Below are positions 7,617-16,216 of a DNA stretch of 64,000 nt, piece by piece. The position numbers were made by a program, and so were the translations under genes. The stretch lies in assembly GCF_000766865.1 (NCBI RefSeq), contig NZ_JNFA01000011.1, positions 248,001 to 312,000 of the forward strand. The letters run 5' to 3'. The notes beneath the pieces were generated by a model that was given only the letters and a program-made list of their open reading frames with translations, ran no database searches and was not told the origin of the DNA. Source of the stretch: Listeria booriae (lineage in GTDB: Bacteria; Bacillota; Bacilli; Lactobacillales; Listeriaceae). Numbering within the stretch: position 1 is the first letter of the stretch; each line of letters starts with the position of its first letter.

Positions 7617-8864
7617 ATGAAAAGCTTAACGAACAGAATCGGTTTGCCTCCAAAATTAATGATGGGTTATGCGGGACTTGTCGTCTTTATGATGGGTGAA
7701 GGTCTAGAACAAGGCTGGTTATCACCGTTCTTAATCAGCGGTGGACTTTCTATTCAACAGTCCGCTTTATTATTTAGTGTTTATGGCATCGCGGCGGCGC
7801 TTGCGGCTTGGTTTTCTGGTGTTTTATCGGAAATTTTCGGAGCGCAGCGAGTGATGACTGCTGGTGTGATTATCTTTATTATTGGTTCTGTCTTCTTTAT
7901 TTCGGTTGGACTACCGAGCCATAATTTGTACGTGATGTTACCGACATATGCCCTTCGCGGCTTCGGTTATCCGTTGTTTGCTTATTCGTTCCTCGTTTGG
8001 GTAGCTTATGAAGCGCCTACAGAAAAACTAGGATCAGCAGTCGGAATTTTCTGGTTTTGCTATAGTGGTGGGCTTAATGTTTTGGGTGCGTTGTACTCAA
8101 GTATTGCGCTACCGTATTTAGGCGAAATGATGACGTTGTGGAGCGCGCTAATCTTCGTTGTTATCGGCGCGACGATCGCCATCTTTTTGAATCGCGAAAA
8201 AGTAGCGAAGAAGGCTACGGGTGAAAGACCAAGTTTAGGCTATTTATTGAAAGGAATTACGATTGCTTTTGAGAAGCCAAAAATCGGTATGGGCGGTATT
8301 GTTCGGACGATTAATACATCAGCTGCGTATGGTTTCACGGTGTTTATGCCGCTGTTCTTTATGGAGATTGGCTTTACGCGTGGTGAGTGGCTGCAAATCT
8401 ATGCTTGCCTTTGGTCGGTGAATATTATTTTCAACTTATTGTTTGGGGTTATTAGTGATCGGCTCGGTTGGCGAAATACGGTGATGTGGTTTGGCGGAAT
8501 GGGTTGCGCGACGTTTACGGTTCTGTTTTATTATGTGCCGCTTTGGTCTGGCGCGAACTTCTTGCTGACGATGCTAATCGCGGGTTGCTTCGGTGCTTGT
8601 TTGGCGGCTTATGTGCCACTTTCGGCGATTATGCCGACGCTTGCTCCTGAAAATAAGGGTGCTGCGATGTCTATCTTGAATTTAGGCGCGGGACTGAGCA
8701 CGTTTTTAGGGCCTGCTGTTGTTGGAATTTTTATTGGAAGTCTTGGTACGGTTGGTGTCATTTGGGTGTTCGCGGGACTTTATGTTTTTAGTGCCTTTTT
8801 GATGAAATTCGTGACTTTGCCGAAAAATCACGATGTTGTCGTACCGGCTAGCACAGTGGAATAA
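7617..8864 (+). CDS. MFS permease, probably for the pathway's polyol or ketose
   Basis: The 415-residue protein has about 12 hydrophobic segments and the MFS loop motif between helices 2 and 3 (SGVLSEIFGAQRVM). A second copy of that motif lies in the C-terminal half (GVISDRLGWRNTVM). It resembles polyol permeases of the RbtT/DalT/EntM type. It starts 18 bases after the dehydrogenase stop, behind GAAAGGGGATC, so it is translated from the same message. The substrate is inferred from context only. Confidence 0.85.
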   Translation: MKSLTNRIGLPPKLMMGYAGLVVFMMGEGLEQGWLSPFLISGGLSIQQSALLFSVYGIAAALAAWFSGVLSEIFGAQRVMTAGVIIFIIGSVFFISVGLPSHNLYVMLPTYALRGFGYPLFAYSFLVWVAYEAPTEKLGSAVGIFWFCYSGGLNVLGALYSSIALPYLGEMMTLWSALIFVVIGATIAIFLNREKVAKKATGERPSLGYLLKGITIAFEKPKIGMGGIVRTINTSAAYGFTVFMPLFFMEIGFTRGEWLQIYACLWSVNIIFNLLFGVISDRLGWRNTVMWFGGMGCATFTVLFYYVPLWSGANFLLTMLIAGCFGACLAAYVPLSAIMPTLAPENKGAAMSILNLGAGLSTFLGPAVVGIFIGSLGTVGVIWVFAGLYVFSAFLMKFVTLPKNHDVVVPASTVE

Positions 8865-8884
8865 ATATATTGGAGTGTTGGAAA

Positions 8885-9352
8885 ATGAGAATTGGAATTG
8901 GTTCGGATCATAATGCGTTTGAAATGAAGGAGGCGTTGCGACGGCATATCGAGCAGTCGGGTAATGAGGTCATTGATTTCGGCTGTTTCTCGGAGAGTGA
9001 GATAGATTATCCGGATATCGCGTTTCAGGTTGGGACGGCGATTCAACAGGATAAGGTGGAACGTGGCATCTTGGTTTGTGGGACGGGTATCGGGATGTCC
9101 ATTGCGGCGAATAAGGTGCCGGGCATTCGCTCGGCGCAGTGCCATGATGTGTATTCGGCGGAGCGCGCCCAACTTAGTAATGATGCGCAAATTATAACGC
9201 TAGGTTCGAAGGTTATTGGACTGGAATTGGCTAAAAAAATCGTGGACGCGTACCTTGGTGTGCAGTTTGTAGGCGGTCAATCGAAACGGAAAATTGATCA
9301 GATTACGAATCAGGAACAGGCATATTTGAAGATGGGGAGTGTGGAACAATGA
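8885..9352 (+). CDS. RpiB/LacAB-family sugar-phosphate isomerase, probably erythrulose-4-P type
   Basis: This 155-residue protein has the RpiB fold signatures: IGSDHNAF at the N-terminus (Asp and His of the phosphate/base pair), CGTGIGMSIAANK with the catalytic Cys, and GLELAKKIVDAYLG. In E. coli RpiB the segment after YSA reads QLSRQHNDTN and its His (about position 99) helps open the furanose ring. Here the same segment is ERAQLSNDAQ, so that His is Ser. This suits a substrate that cannot form a ring, such as D-erythrulose-4-phosphate, the substrate of the RpiB homologue EryI in Brucella. The ATG at 8885 is chosen over a TTG at 8870 because of GGAGTG spacing. It overlaps dhaK by 4 bases (ATGA). 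Confidence 0.85.
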   Translation: MRIGIGSDHNAFEMKEALRRHIEQSGNEVIDFGCFSESEIDYPDIAFQVGTAIQQDKVERGILVCGTGIGMSIAANKVPGIRSAQCHDVYSAERAQLSNDAQIITLGSKVIGLELAKKIVDAYLGVQFVGGQSKRKIDQITNQEQAYLKMGSVEQ

Positions 9353-10347
9353 AGAAACTAATCAATAACGCAGATTCTGTGGTAGAAGAAATGATTGACG
9401 GCTATGTGAAGGCATTTCCACAATATGTGAAACAGCTGGAAAATCCTCGTGCGTTGGTGCGTTCGACGCTGGATGCTGACAAAGTCGGTGTTTTGATTGG
9501 CGGTGGTTCGGGACATGAGCCAGCTTTCATGGGTTATGTTGGTGCGGGAATGGCGGACGGTGTTGCGGTCGGGAATATTTTCGCTTCGCCGCCTCCTGGA
9601 CCGATTGTTGCTGTGACGGAAGCCATTGATCAAGGCAAAGGCGTGGTTTATGTTTATGGGAACTATGCTGGTGATATTATGAACTTCGGGATGGCTGCTG
9701 AGATGGCGGATTTGGAGCATGACATTGAGGTGTCGTCGGTTGTTGTGACGGATGATGTTGCTTCGGCTCCTAGTCATGAGAAGGAGAAACGGCGCGGTAT
9801 CGCGGGTGAATTTTTCGTGACGAAAGTGGCGAGTGTTGCTTCGGCGCTGGGTCATGATTTGGCGGGTGTGACGCGACTTGCGAATCACGCGAATGACGTG
9901 ACGCGGACGATGGGCGTAGGCTTGTCACCTTGTTCGTTACCGCAAACTGGGAAGCCAAGTTTTACGCTTGCGGAGGATGAGATGGAAATTGGTCTCGGTC
10001 ATCACGGTGAGCCTGGTATTAAAAAAGGCAAATTGGAGACGGCTGATAAAGTGGTGGATCATCTCGTTACGGCGATTTTAGAAGATATGCCAATCGAAAC
10101 GGGTGAAGAAGTCGCTGTGCTAGTCAATGGTTTGGGGTCAACAACGCGAATGGAACTGCTCATTATGTTCCGGCGTGTGGAGGAAATTTTGACAGAACGT
10201 GGTATTCGCATTTATCGGTCATTTATTGGTGATTACAGCACTTCGCTTGAGATGGGCGGAAGCTCCGTGACGCTAATAAAATTGGATGCAGAGCTCAAGC
10301 AATGTATTGACTACCCTGCTGATTGCCCAATGTATGTTCAAAAATAA
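9349..10347 (+). CDS. DhaK-type ketose kinase, substrate-binding subunit
   Basis: The 332-residue protein has the DhaK signatures GGGSGHEPAFMGYVGAGM and MEIGLGHHGEPGI. The His before GEPG is the one that binds the ketose covalently as a hemiaminal. Length equals that of the separate DhaK subunits. It would present dihydroxyacetone or a similar ketose (erythrulose) to the phosphoryl-donating DhaL subunit encoded next. It overlaps the isomerase gene by 4 bases. No DhaM phosphotransferase gene is in the operon. Confidence 0.9.
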   Translation: MKKLINNADSVVEEMIDGYVKAFPQYVKQLENPRALVRSTLDADKVGVLIGGGSGHEPAFMGYVGAGMADGVAVGNIFASPPPGPIVAVTEAIDQGKGVVYVYGNYAGDIMNFGMAAEMADLEHDIEVSSVVVTDDVASAPSHEKEKRRGIAGEFFVTKVASVASALGHDLAGVTRLANHANDVTRTMGVGLSPCSLPQTGKPSFTLAEDEMEIGLGHHGEPGIKKGKLETADKVVDHLVTAILEDMPIETGEEVAVLVNGLGSTTRMELLIMFRRVEEILTERGIRIYRSFIGDYSTSLEMGGSSVTLIKLDAELKQCIDYPADCPMYVQK

Positions 10348-10362
10348 GGAGGCGTGATAAGG

Positions 10363-11013
10363 ATGTATTATCCGGCGAATTTTCGCGATTTTTTAAACAA
10401 CGTAACAGAAACGATGGAACGGGAAAAAGATTATTTGTGCGAACTCGATCGAAAATTAGGTGATGGTGATCATGGCGTGACAATGTCGATTGGTTGGCAA
10501 GCCATTAAGGCAGAACTGGCGCAACAAGAAGCCATTGAGACACTGGATTGCTCAAAATTAGCGATTCTTGCTGGCAAAACCTTTTTGGAGGCAGTCGGTT
10601 CTTCGGTTGGTCCGCTTTACGCGACTGGATTTTTACGAGGAGCAAAAGCAATTAAAGGAAAAGACGTGCTCAGCGACACCGATTTAACGGCTTTTTGGCT
10701 GGCATTTATGAGCGGTGTGAAAGAACGCGGCCAAGCAGAAGTTGGCGATAAAACGATGATTGACACGTTAGAACCGGCACGAATTGCATTAGAAGACTCC
10801 TTTACAGCGTCTGGTAATTTTGAAGAAGCATTTCGCGTGGCGGTTAGTGCAGCAGAAACGGGCATGATTTCGACCATTGATTTGCTATCCAAACGTGGGC
10901 GTTCCAGCAGACTCGGCGATCGTTCTCTTGGCAATCAAGACCCTGGCGCAACGTCTGCCTACCTAATTTTGACGAATTTTCTCGTGAGTTTACCAGAAAG
11001 CGTATTAGATTAA
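10363..11013 (+). CDS. DhaL-type kinase, nucleotide-binding subunit
   Basis: The 216-residue protein carries the DhaL motif LGDGDHGVTM, whose Asp residues bind Mg-nucleotide, and the C-terminal GRSSRLGDRSLGNQDPGA block. With DhaK it would phosphorylate a ketose. In PTS-dependent systems DhaL keeps ADP and is recharged by DhaM; in ATP-dependent kinases the L domain is usually fused to K. Here K and L are separate but DhaM is missing. I placed the start at ATG 10363 (AGGAGG 10 bases away) rather than a GTG at 10354 that would touch the ribosome site. Confidence 0.88.
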   Translation: MYYPANFRDFLNNVTETMEREKDYLCELDRKLGDGDHGVTMSIGWQAIKAELAQQEAIETLDCSKLAILAGKTFLEAVGSSVGPLYATGFLRGAKAIKGKDVLSDTDLTAFWLAFMSGVKERGQAEVGDKTMIDTLEPARIALEDSFTASGNFEEAFRVAVSAAETGMISTIDLLSKRGRSSRLGDRSLGNQDPGATSAYLILTNFLVSLPESVLD

Positions 11014-11039
11014 AAATCAAAACAAGGAGTGATTAGATC

Positions 11040-11795
11040 ATGTTCGATAAAAATTTTGCATTAACTGATAAAGTCGCTATCGTAACTGGTGGTGCAAGCG
11101 GGATTGGCCGAGCTATCGTAGAACTGTTTCTAGATAAAGGCGCAAAAGTCGTGCTTGTTGATATCAAACCTGACGTAGCTGAGATCGCGGAACAAATCGG
11201 GAAGTCACGTGCCCTAGGCATCCAAGCTGACATTACTAAAAAAGAAAACGTGGAACGCGTCATCGCAACAGTTTCTGAACAATTCGGTAGCATCGATATT
11301 GTTGTGAACTCAGCCGGCATCGCCCTTTTGGAAAAAGCTGAAGACCTTCCTGAATCTTATTGGGACAAAACAATGGAGCTGAATCTCAAGGCATCCTTCC
11401 TAATCGCACAATCGGCGGGAAATGCGATGATACAACAAGGACGCGGCGGGAAAATCGTCAACATTGCTTCCCAAGCTTCCGTCGTAGCGCTGGATAAACA
11501 TGTAGCTTACTGCGCTAGTAAAGCGGCGATTGTCTCGATGACGCAAGTTTTGGCAATGGAATGGGCGCCTCATAAAATCAATGTTAATGCCATCTCTCCC
11601 ACTGTCATCCTAACCGAGCTGGGCAAAAAAGCATGGGCCGGAGAAGTCGGCGAAGCAATGAAAAAGCAGATTCCGATTGGTCGTTTCGGCTATCCAGAAG
11701 AAGTCGCAGCATCCGCCCTGTTCCTAGCAAGCGACGCCGCTAATTTAATAACCGGTGAAAATCTAGTAATCGACGGCGGTTACACGATTAAATAG
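11040..11795 (+). CDS. Short-chain dehydrogenase/reductase (polyol or ketose)
   Basis: The 251-residue protein is a classical SDR: TGGASGIGRA (cofactor loop, about residues 17-26), NSAG, and the catalytic YCASK (about 158-162) preceded by the Ser in ASQAS. Asp at the end of the second strand (VLVDIKPD) predicts NAD rather than NADP. D-threitol dehydrogenase of known tetritol pathways is an SDR, while the erythritol/L-threitol enzyme is a zinc ADH; both types are present here. It starts 26 bases after dhaL behind CAAGGAGTG. Confidence 0.85.
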   Translation: MFDKNFALTDKVAIVTGGASGIGRAIVELFLDKGAKVVLVDIKPDVAEIAEQIGKSRALGIQADITKKENVERVIATVSEQFGSIDIVVNSAGIALLEKAEDLPESYWDKTMELNLKASFLIAQSAGNAMIQQGRGGKIVNIASQASVVALDKHVAYCASKAAIVSMTQVLAMEWAPHKINVNAISPTVILTELGKKAWAGEVGEAMKKQIPIGRFGYPEEVAASALFLASDAANLITGENLVIDGGYTIK

Positions 11796-11810
11796 AAAAG
11801 GAGGACGCAC

Positions 11811-13814
11811 ATGTCATTAATGAATCAACAAATGATAAAAACAATCCGCGTACTATCAATGGATATGGTCGAACAAGCCAACTCCGGACATCCAGGCCTA
11901 CCGATGGGCGCGGCACCAATGGCTTTTTGTCTTTGGAAAAATCATTTAAAATTTAATCCGGCACATCCGAACTGGTTCAACCGAGACCGATTCATACTTT
12001 CTGCGGGTCATGGCTCCGCCCTACTTTATAGTTTGCTTCATATTTTCGGCTATGATGTTAGTAAAGAAGACCTGCGCAACTTCCGGCAAAAAGACAGCGC
12101 GACGCCAGGGCATCCAGAATTCGGCCACACGCCTGGCGTTGACGCTACAACAGGTCCACTAGGCCAAGGTATCGCAATGGGCGTTGGAATGGCGATGTCC
12201 GAAGCGCATCTTGCGGCAATGTTTAACAAGGCGACCCACGAAGTAATTGACCATCACACTTTTGTCTTATGCGGCGATGGTTGCTTGATGGAAGGCATTT
12301 CTTATGAAGCAAGTTCCCTTGCTGGCCATTTAAAACTCGGCAAACTCATCGTTCTATATGACTCCAATGATATTTCTTTGGACGGCGATCTTGCGCAAAG
12401 TTTTTCCGAAGATATTGATTTGCGTTTTCGCTCGGCGGGTTGGCAAACATTGCGCGTCCCTGATGGAAATGACGTCGAAGCGATTGACAGTGCCATTTGT
12501 CTCGCAAAAGCAGAAACGACAAAACCGACCTTGATTGAAATAAAAACCGTGATTGGCGACGGAAGTCCGAGCAAAGCAGGCACAGCCGCAGCACATGGCG
12601 CGCCACTTGGCAAAGAAGAAATCGCTCAAATCAAGAAAAATTATGGCTGGGAACTAGAACCATTCGAAATACCAAAAGCAGTCGGCTATCAGAAAGACTA
12701 CTACCTATCCAAAGGAAATCATCACGAATCGAAGTGGCTCCAAGCCTTCAACAAATACCGAAACGACTACCCAGAAGAAGCAGAAAAACTGCAACGCCTC
12801 ATCGATAACCAAGAAACGACAGATCAGACGCTCATTTTACCAACCTATACGACAAATGATGCTCCGATGGCAACAAGAGACGTTTCAGGTACCGTTTTAA
12901 ACGCCCTCGCGCCACAATTACCAAGCTTGTTTGGCGGTTCAGCAGATCTATCATCTTCTAACAAAACAATGATTAAAGACAGCGACGATTTCCTCGCTAA
13001 CCATTACGAAGGCAAAAATATTTGGTTTGGCGTACGCGAATTTGCGATGGGTGGCATTTTGAATGGAATGGCATTGCACGGTGGAATAAAGCCTTATGGC
13101 GCGACTTTTTTCGTATTCTCAGATTACTTAAGGAGCGCGATTCGTTCGGCAGCTCTCATGAACCTTCCAGTAACATACGTGATGACACACGACTCTATCA
13201 TGGTTGGAGAAGATGGCCCGACGCATGAGCCAATCGAACATTTAGCTTCCTTCCGCGCCATGCCAAACCTTGTCGTTCTAAGACCCGCGGATGCCAACGA
13301 AACAGTCGCCAGCTACAGATACGCGCTAACGCAGCAAGAAAATCCAGTTATGCTCGTGCTTAGCCGTCAAGCGTTGCCGAATTTACCAACCACAGACATA
13401 AAAGCTAGCACAGACGTCGAAAAAGGCGCTTATATCTTAGCCGAATCGCCAATAGATACGACAGATATTCTCCTAATCGCAACCGGCTCCGAAGTTTCCT
13501 TAGCAATGGAAGTTCGCGACTATTTAGCGACAGAACAACTCGGCGCTCGCGTTGTCAGCATGCCAAGTTGGGAACTATTTGAACGCCAATCCGCAGACTA
13601 CCAAGAGACCGTTCTTCCAAGTGAAATAACACACCGCGTAGCAATCGAAATGGCATCCTCTCAAGGCTGGCACAAATATGTCGGCAACAAAGGCACGATT
13701 ATCGCCATCGATACATTCGGAAAATCCGGTCCTGGCGCAGAACTCGCCGAAGATTTCGGATTCTCCGCTACCAAAATAGCAAATCAAATTTTAGCAACAC
13801 TACAAAAAAATTAA
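11811..13814 (+). CDS. tkt: Transketolase
   Basis: The full-length 667-residue enzyme carries the thiamine diphosphate motif GDGCLMEGISYEASSLAGH, the N-terminal SGHPGLPMGAAPMA and the C-terminal DFGFSATKIANQIL. It also has HDSIMVGEDGPTHEPIEHL. It moves two-carbon units between ketose and aldose phosphates and would drain erythrose-4-phosphate into the pentose phosphate pathway. Being the last catabolic gene of the operon, it looks dedicated to this pathway rather than the housekeeping copy. It starts 15 bases after the SDR stop. Confidence 0.95.
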   Translation: MSLMNQQMIKTIRVLSMDMVEQANSGHPGLPMGAAPMAFCLWKNHLKFNPAHPNWFNRDRFILSAGHGSALLYSLLHIFGYDVSKEDLRNFRQKDSATPGHPEFGHTPGVDATTGPLGQGIAMGVGMAMSEAHLAAMFNKATHEVIDHHTFVLCGDGCLMEGISYEASSLAGHLKLGKLIVLYDSNDISLDGDLAQSFSEDIDLRFRSAGWQTLRVPDGNDVEAIDSAICLAKAETTKPTLIEIKTVIGDGSPSKAGTAAAHGAPLGKEEIAQIKKNYGWELEPFEIPKAVGYQKDYYLSKGNHHESKWLQAFNKYRNDYPEEAEKLQRLIDNQETTDQTLILPTYTTNDAPMATRDVSGTVLNALAPQLPSLFGGSADLSSSNKTMIKDSDDFLANHYEGKNIWFGVREFAMGGILNGMALHGGIKPYGATFFVFSDYLRSAIRSAALMNLPVTYVMTHDSIMVGEDGPTHEPIEHLASFRAMPNLVVLRPADANETVASYRYALTQQENPVMLVLSRQALPNLPTTDIKASTDVEKGAYILAESPIDTTDILLIATGSEVSLAMEVRDYLATEQLGARVVSMPSWELFERQSADYQETVLPSEITHRVAIEMASSQGWHKYVGNKGTIIAIDTFGKSGPGAELAEDFGFSATKIANQILATLQKN

Positions 13815-13820
13815 GTAATG

Positions 13821-13858
13821 AGAGTCTGAGTGTGGCGGATGCTGACTTGGGCTCTCTT
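13821..13858 (+). terminator. Weak hairpin after the polyol operon
   Basis: GAGAGTCTGAGT can pair imperfectly with ACTTGGGCTCTC, with a short pyrimidine run after it. It may only partly stop transcription before the DeoR gene. Confidence 0.4.
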
Positions 13859-13978
13859 CTACTTTCCAGATACTACAATTATGGCTAGGCATGTGTTAAA
13901 ATAAAAGTGTGATTTATTGAAAGCAAATAGAAAAAAACGATGAATTACACTATTATATGAAAGCGTAGGTGAAAATCC

Positions 13979-14746
13979 ATGTTCGCAAATCAACGTCGAA
14001 ATGAGATTCTTCATATGATTCAAGAACAAAAAACAGTATCCGTTCAGGAGCTAAGCGAGAAATTAAACGTCTCTGCAGCCACTGTCCGCACAGATTTAAA
14101 CGCCATGGAAAAACAAGAATTACTTATACGAACACACGGTGGCGCCATGATGAAAGAAAAAGAAGACATCGACAAAAAATACGCCATTCGTGAAAAAAAA
14201 CATCGCTCCGAGAAACAACGTATTGCAGCTGTGGCTTTTGAATATATTGAAGATGGTCAATGCATCATACTCGATGCCAGCACAACCTGTTTTGAACTCG
14301 CGAAGTTCATTAAAGAATCAACAAAGCGTCTAACGATTGTGACAAGCGGCTTAACAACAGCAACGATGCTAAAAGAGAATCCGAATTTGACCGTTATTAT
14401 CATTGGAGGCATTGTTCGCAGTGGCTCTAACTCTATTGAAGGCTTGATTGGTCACGAATTATTGAAGAAAGTGAACGTAGACACCTTATTCACATCCGCT
14501 TATGCACTAAATGCCTCTGATGGCCTGACTGATTTTAGTTTATATGAAGTCGAACTCAAGCGCGAAATGGTGGCAACCGCTCATAAAACAATCGCACTTA
14601 TCGATAACAGCAAACTCGGCAAAAGTTCCATCGCCACATTTGCTAAAATAGACGATATTCACCGACTCATAACAGACCAGTCACTATCCCCCGAATTAAC
14701 AGCGTCTTTCCAGGCCGCAAAAGTTCCAGTGGAAGTGGCAAACTAA
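13979..14746 (+). CDS. DeoR-family transcriptional regulator
   Basis: The 255-residue protein has the DeoR N-terminal helix-turn-helix (RRNEILHMIQEQKTVSVQELSEKLNVS, then the recognition helix TVRTDLNAMEKQELLIRTHGGA). The C-terminal sugar-phosphate sensor domain contains ILDASTTCFELAKFI and IALIDNSKLGK. It most likely represses the upstream operon and is released by a phosphorylated intermediate. The tandem ACGAAAACAA repeats at 6384-6403 are its best candidate operator. It lies 164 bases after tkt, so it may have its own promoter. Confidence 0.9.
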   Translation: MFANQRRNEILHMIQEQKTVSVQELSEKLNVSAATVRTDLNAMEKQELLIRTHGGAMMKEKEDIDKKYAIREKKHRSEKQRIAAVAFEYIEDGQCIILDASTTCFELAKFIKESTKRLTIVTSGLTTATMLKENPNLTVIIIGGIVRSGSNSIEGLIGHELLKKVNVDTLFTSAYALNASDGLTDFSLYEVELKREMVATAHKTIALIDNSKLGKSSIATFAKIDDIHRLITDQSLSPELTASFQAAKVPVEVAN

Positions 14747-14812
14747 TCGCAGTAAGGTCTGGATCAGCGTCTTTCTTGATGGCTCTGATTCAGTTCTCAC
14801 GGCTTAACCATA

Positions 14813-14857
14813 GAAAAAAGCTTATACATCATGTATGCCACATGAAATATAAGCTTA
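14813..14857 (-). terminator. Terminator facing the universal stress gene
   Basis: AAGCTTATA (14818-14826) and TATAAGCTT (14848-14856) form a 9-bp stem. The T run is on the minus strand, serving the leftward stress gene, and the hairpin may also stop the rightward deoR transcript. A further short stem GATGGG/CCCATT lies at about 14870-14890. Confidence 0.65.
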
Positions 14858-14959
14858 CTAAATAAATGCTGATGGGAAATCCCATTCACGGCATCTAACG
14901 TATACAACTCTGTTTTTTCAAGCATTCTATTTTCAAAAGTTTCACAGTGTTTTTTGTCC

Positions 14960-15397
14960 TTACTTCACCACTAACACATTACATGGCGCATGATTGACTA
15001 CATACGCTGTGGTTGAGCCAATAAGTGATCGTTCTAGCGCGCCTCTTCCTGTTGCGCCGATGACGATTAAATCCACATTGTTATCCTTTGCATAGCTGAC
15101 AATGCTTCTTTTTGCGTCACCGTGTACTGCTTCGTTTTTGTAGCTAACGTCGGAACCAAGTCCTGCAGTCATTTCTTCTAGTCGTTTTTCTGCCAAAGCT
15201 CTGTACACATCGTCCATTTCTGGGCGTACGTTTAACGATAAATATAACTCGTCGTTATTCGGCATTATTTCAACAATCACGGTCAAAAAGATAAACTCAA
15301 CTGGTTCTAACGTTCCCAGTCTCAGCGCCTCTTGGAACGCATCATTTGACTGTTCCGAACCATCAACGGCCACTAAAATTCTTTTTTTATTTGTCAT
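14960..15397 (-). CDS. Universal stress protein, UspA family
   Basis: The 145-residue cytosolic protein has the N-terminal ILVAVDGSEQS and the C-terminal ATP-binding pattern G-x2-G-x9-G-S (GATGRGALERSLIGSTT, about residues 113-129), followed by CNVLVVK. It is therefore the ATP-binding type. Its precise target is unknown; such proteins help survival under stress. It is a single-gene unit next to a VTT-family membrane protein on the same strand. Confidence 0.9.
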   Translation of the reverse strand: MTNKKRILVAVDGSEQSNDAFQEALRLGTLEPVEFIFLTVIVEIMPNNDELYLSLNVRPEMDDVYRALAEKRLEEMTAGLGSDVSYKNEAVHGDAKRSIVSYAKDNNVDLIVIGATGRGALERSLIGSTTAYVVNHAPCNVLVVK

Positions 15398-15445
15398 GTC
15401 ACTTCACTCACTCTCATCGTTTATAAACTATCTAAAACTCCACAT

Positions 15446-16117
15446 TTAGGCGTTACTTCTCACTTGTCCTCTGCGAATAAATCGAACTAGAAAAACGAGC
15501 AATACCACGCAAATGATGGATATAATAGCGATTTTGGTGTTCCCTTTAAGCAGCGCGTCTCCTCCAAATGCGTACAAAAAAGAGGTCGGTAAAACGCCAA
15601 CGGTCACGGCTAGCAATAGCGATTTAAAAGCTATTTTTAGTTTAACGGCTGTGTAGCTTACAATGACGGACGGGATGACCGGCACCATATAGCCGAGCGA
15701 AATACCTACAGCGGGGCGTTTCATATGTGAAATGCTCTTCATGATGTCTCTTGGGTCTTTCGCCTTGTTAGATAATCCGAAGCGGCGCAACAGTAGAATA
15801 ACGATTAGGTTACCAATTAAATTCCCAGTAACATTCATGAGTAAACCTAACCAAGGACCAAATGCAACCCCGATAAAAACACCGATGACGGAGTTTGGCA
15901 CACCTGGAATGGCGCACATAACAGCGGTCAAGGCGACGAGTAACAACGCATCTTTTAGTTTATGATCGCGAATACTAGCCATTAAATGCGCCCTATCTGC
16001 TTTTGGGTCAAGGAACAGCATGAAATCAGCGTAGTAATCTTTGTATAACACATAACCAAGTAGAACAGCTAAGATGAGGCCTAGCAAAATGAGCATTACT
16101 TTTATACGGGTATTCAT
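15446..16117 (-). CDS. TVP38/TMEM64-family (VTT domain) membrane protein
   Basis: The 223-residue protein has about six hydrophobic segments. It contains the VTT/DedA-like stretch IPGVPNSVIGVFIGVAFGPWLGLLMN, then NLIGNLIVILLLRRFG and GYMVPVIPSVIVSY. Family members are proposed lipid scramblases or transporters. I placed the start at ATG 16117 (GGGGGAGC upstream). A longer frame to GTG 16162 would place the start codon only 11 bases past the -10 hexamer. Confidence 0.85.
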   Translation of the reverse strand: MNTRIKVMLILLGLILAVLLGYVLYKDYYADFMLFLDPKADRAHLMASIRDHKLKDALLLVALTAVMCAIPGVPNSVIGVFIGVAFGPWLGLLMNVTGNLIGNLIVILLLRRFGLSNKAKDPRDIMKSISHMKRPAVGISLGYMVPVIPSVIVSYTAVKLKIAFKSLLLAVTVGVLPTSFLYAFGGDALLKGNTKIAIISIICVVLLVFLVRFIRRGQVRSNA

Positions 16118-16173
16118 TTCTTGCTCCCCCACTTCACACGTATAGACGCCGTATTTTTTCACAATCTACTTTT

Positions 16174-16202
16174 ATTATAGTCTTGTGCTTTCTACTTGGC
16201 AA
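16174..16202 (-). promoter_or_regulatory. Promoter of the VTT-family gene
   Basis: Minus-strand TTGCCA (16197-16202) and TATAAT (16174-16179) are 17 bases apart, a near-consensus sigma-A promoter. Confidence 0.7.
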
Positions 16203-16216
16203 ATAACAACTGCGCT

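Noticed and set aside
10295-10483. Minus-strand frames across the dhaK-dhaL junction
   Set aside because: They oppose two well-supported genes and lack start signals.
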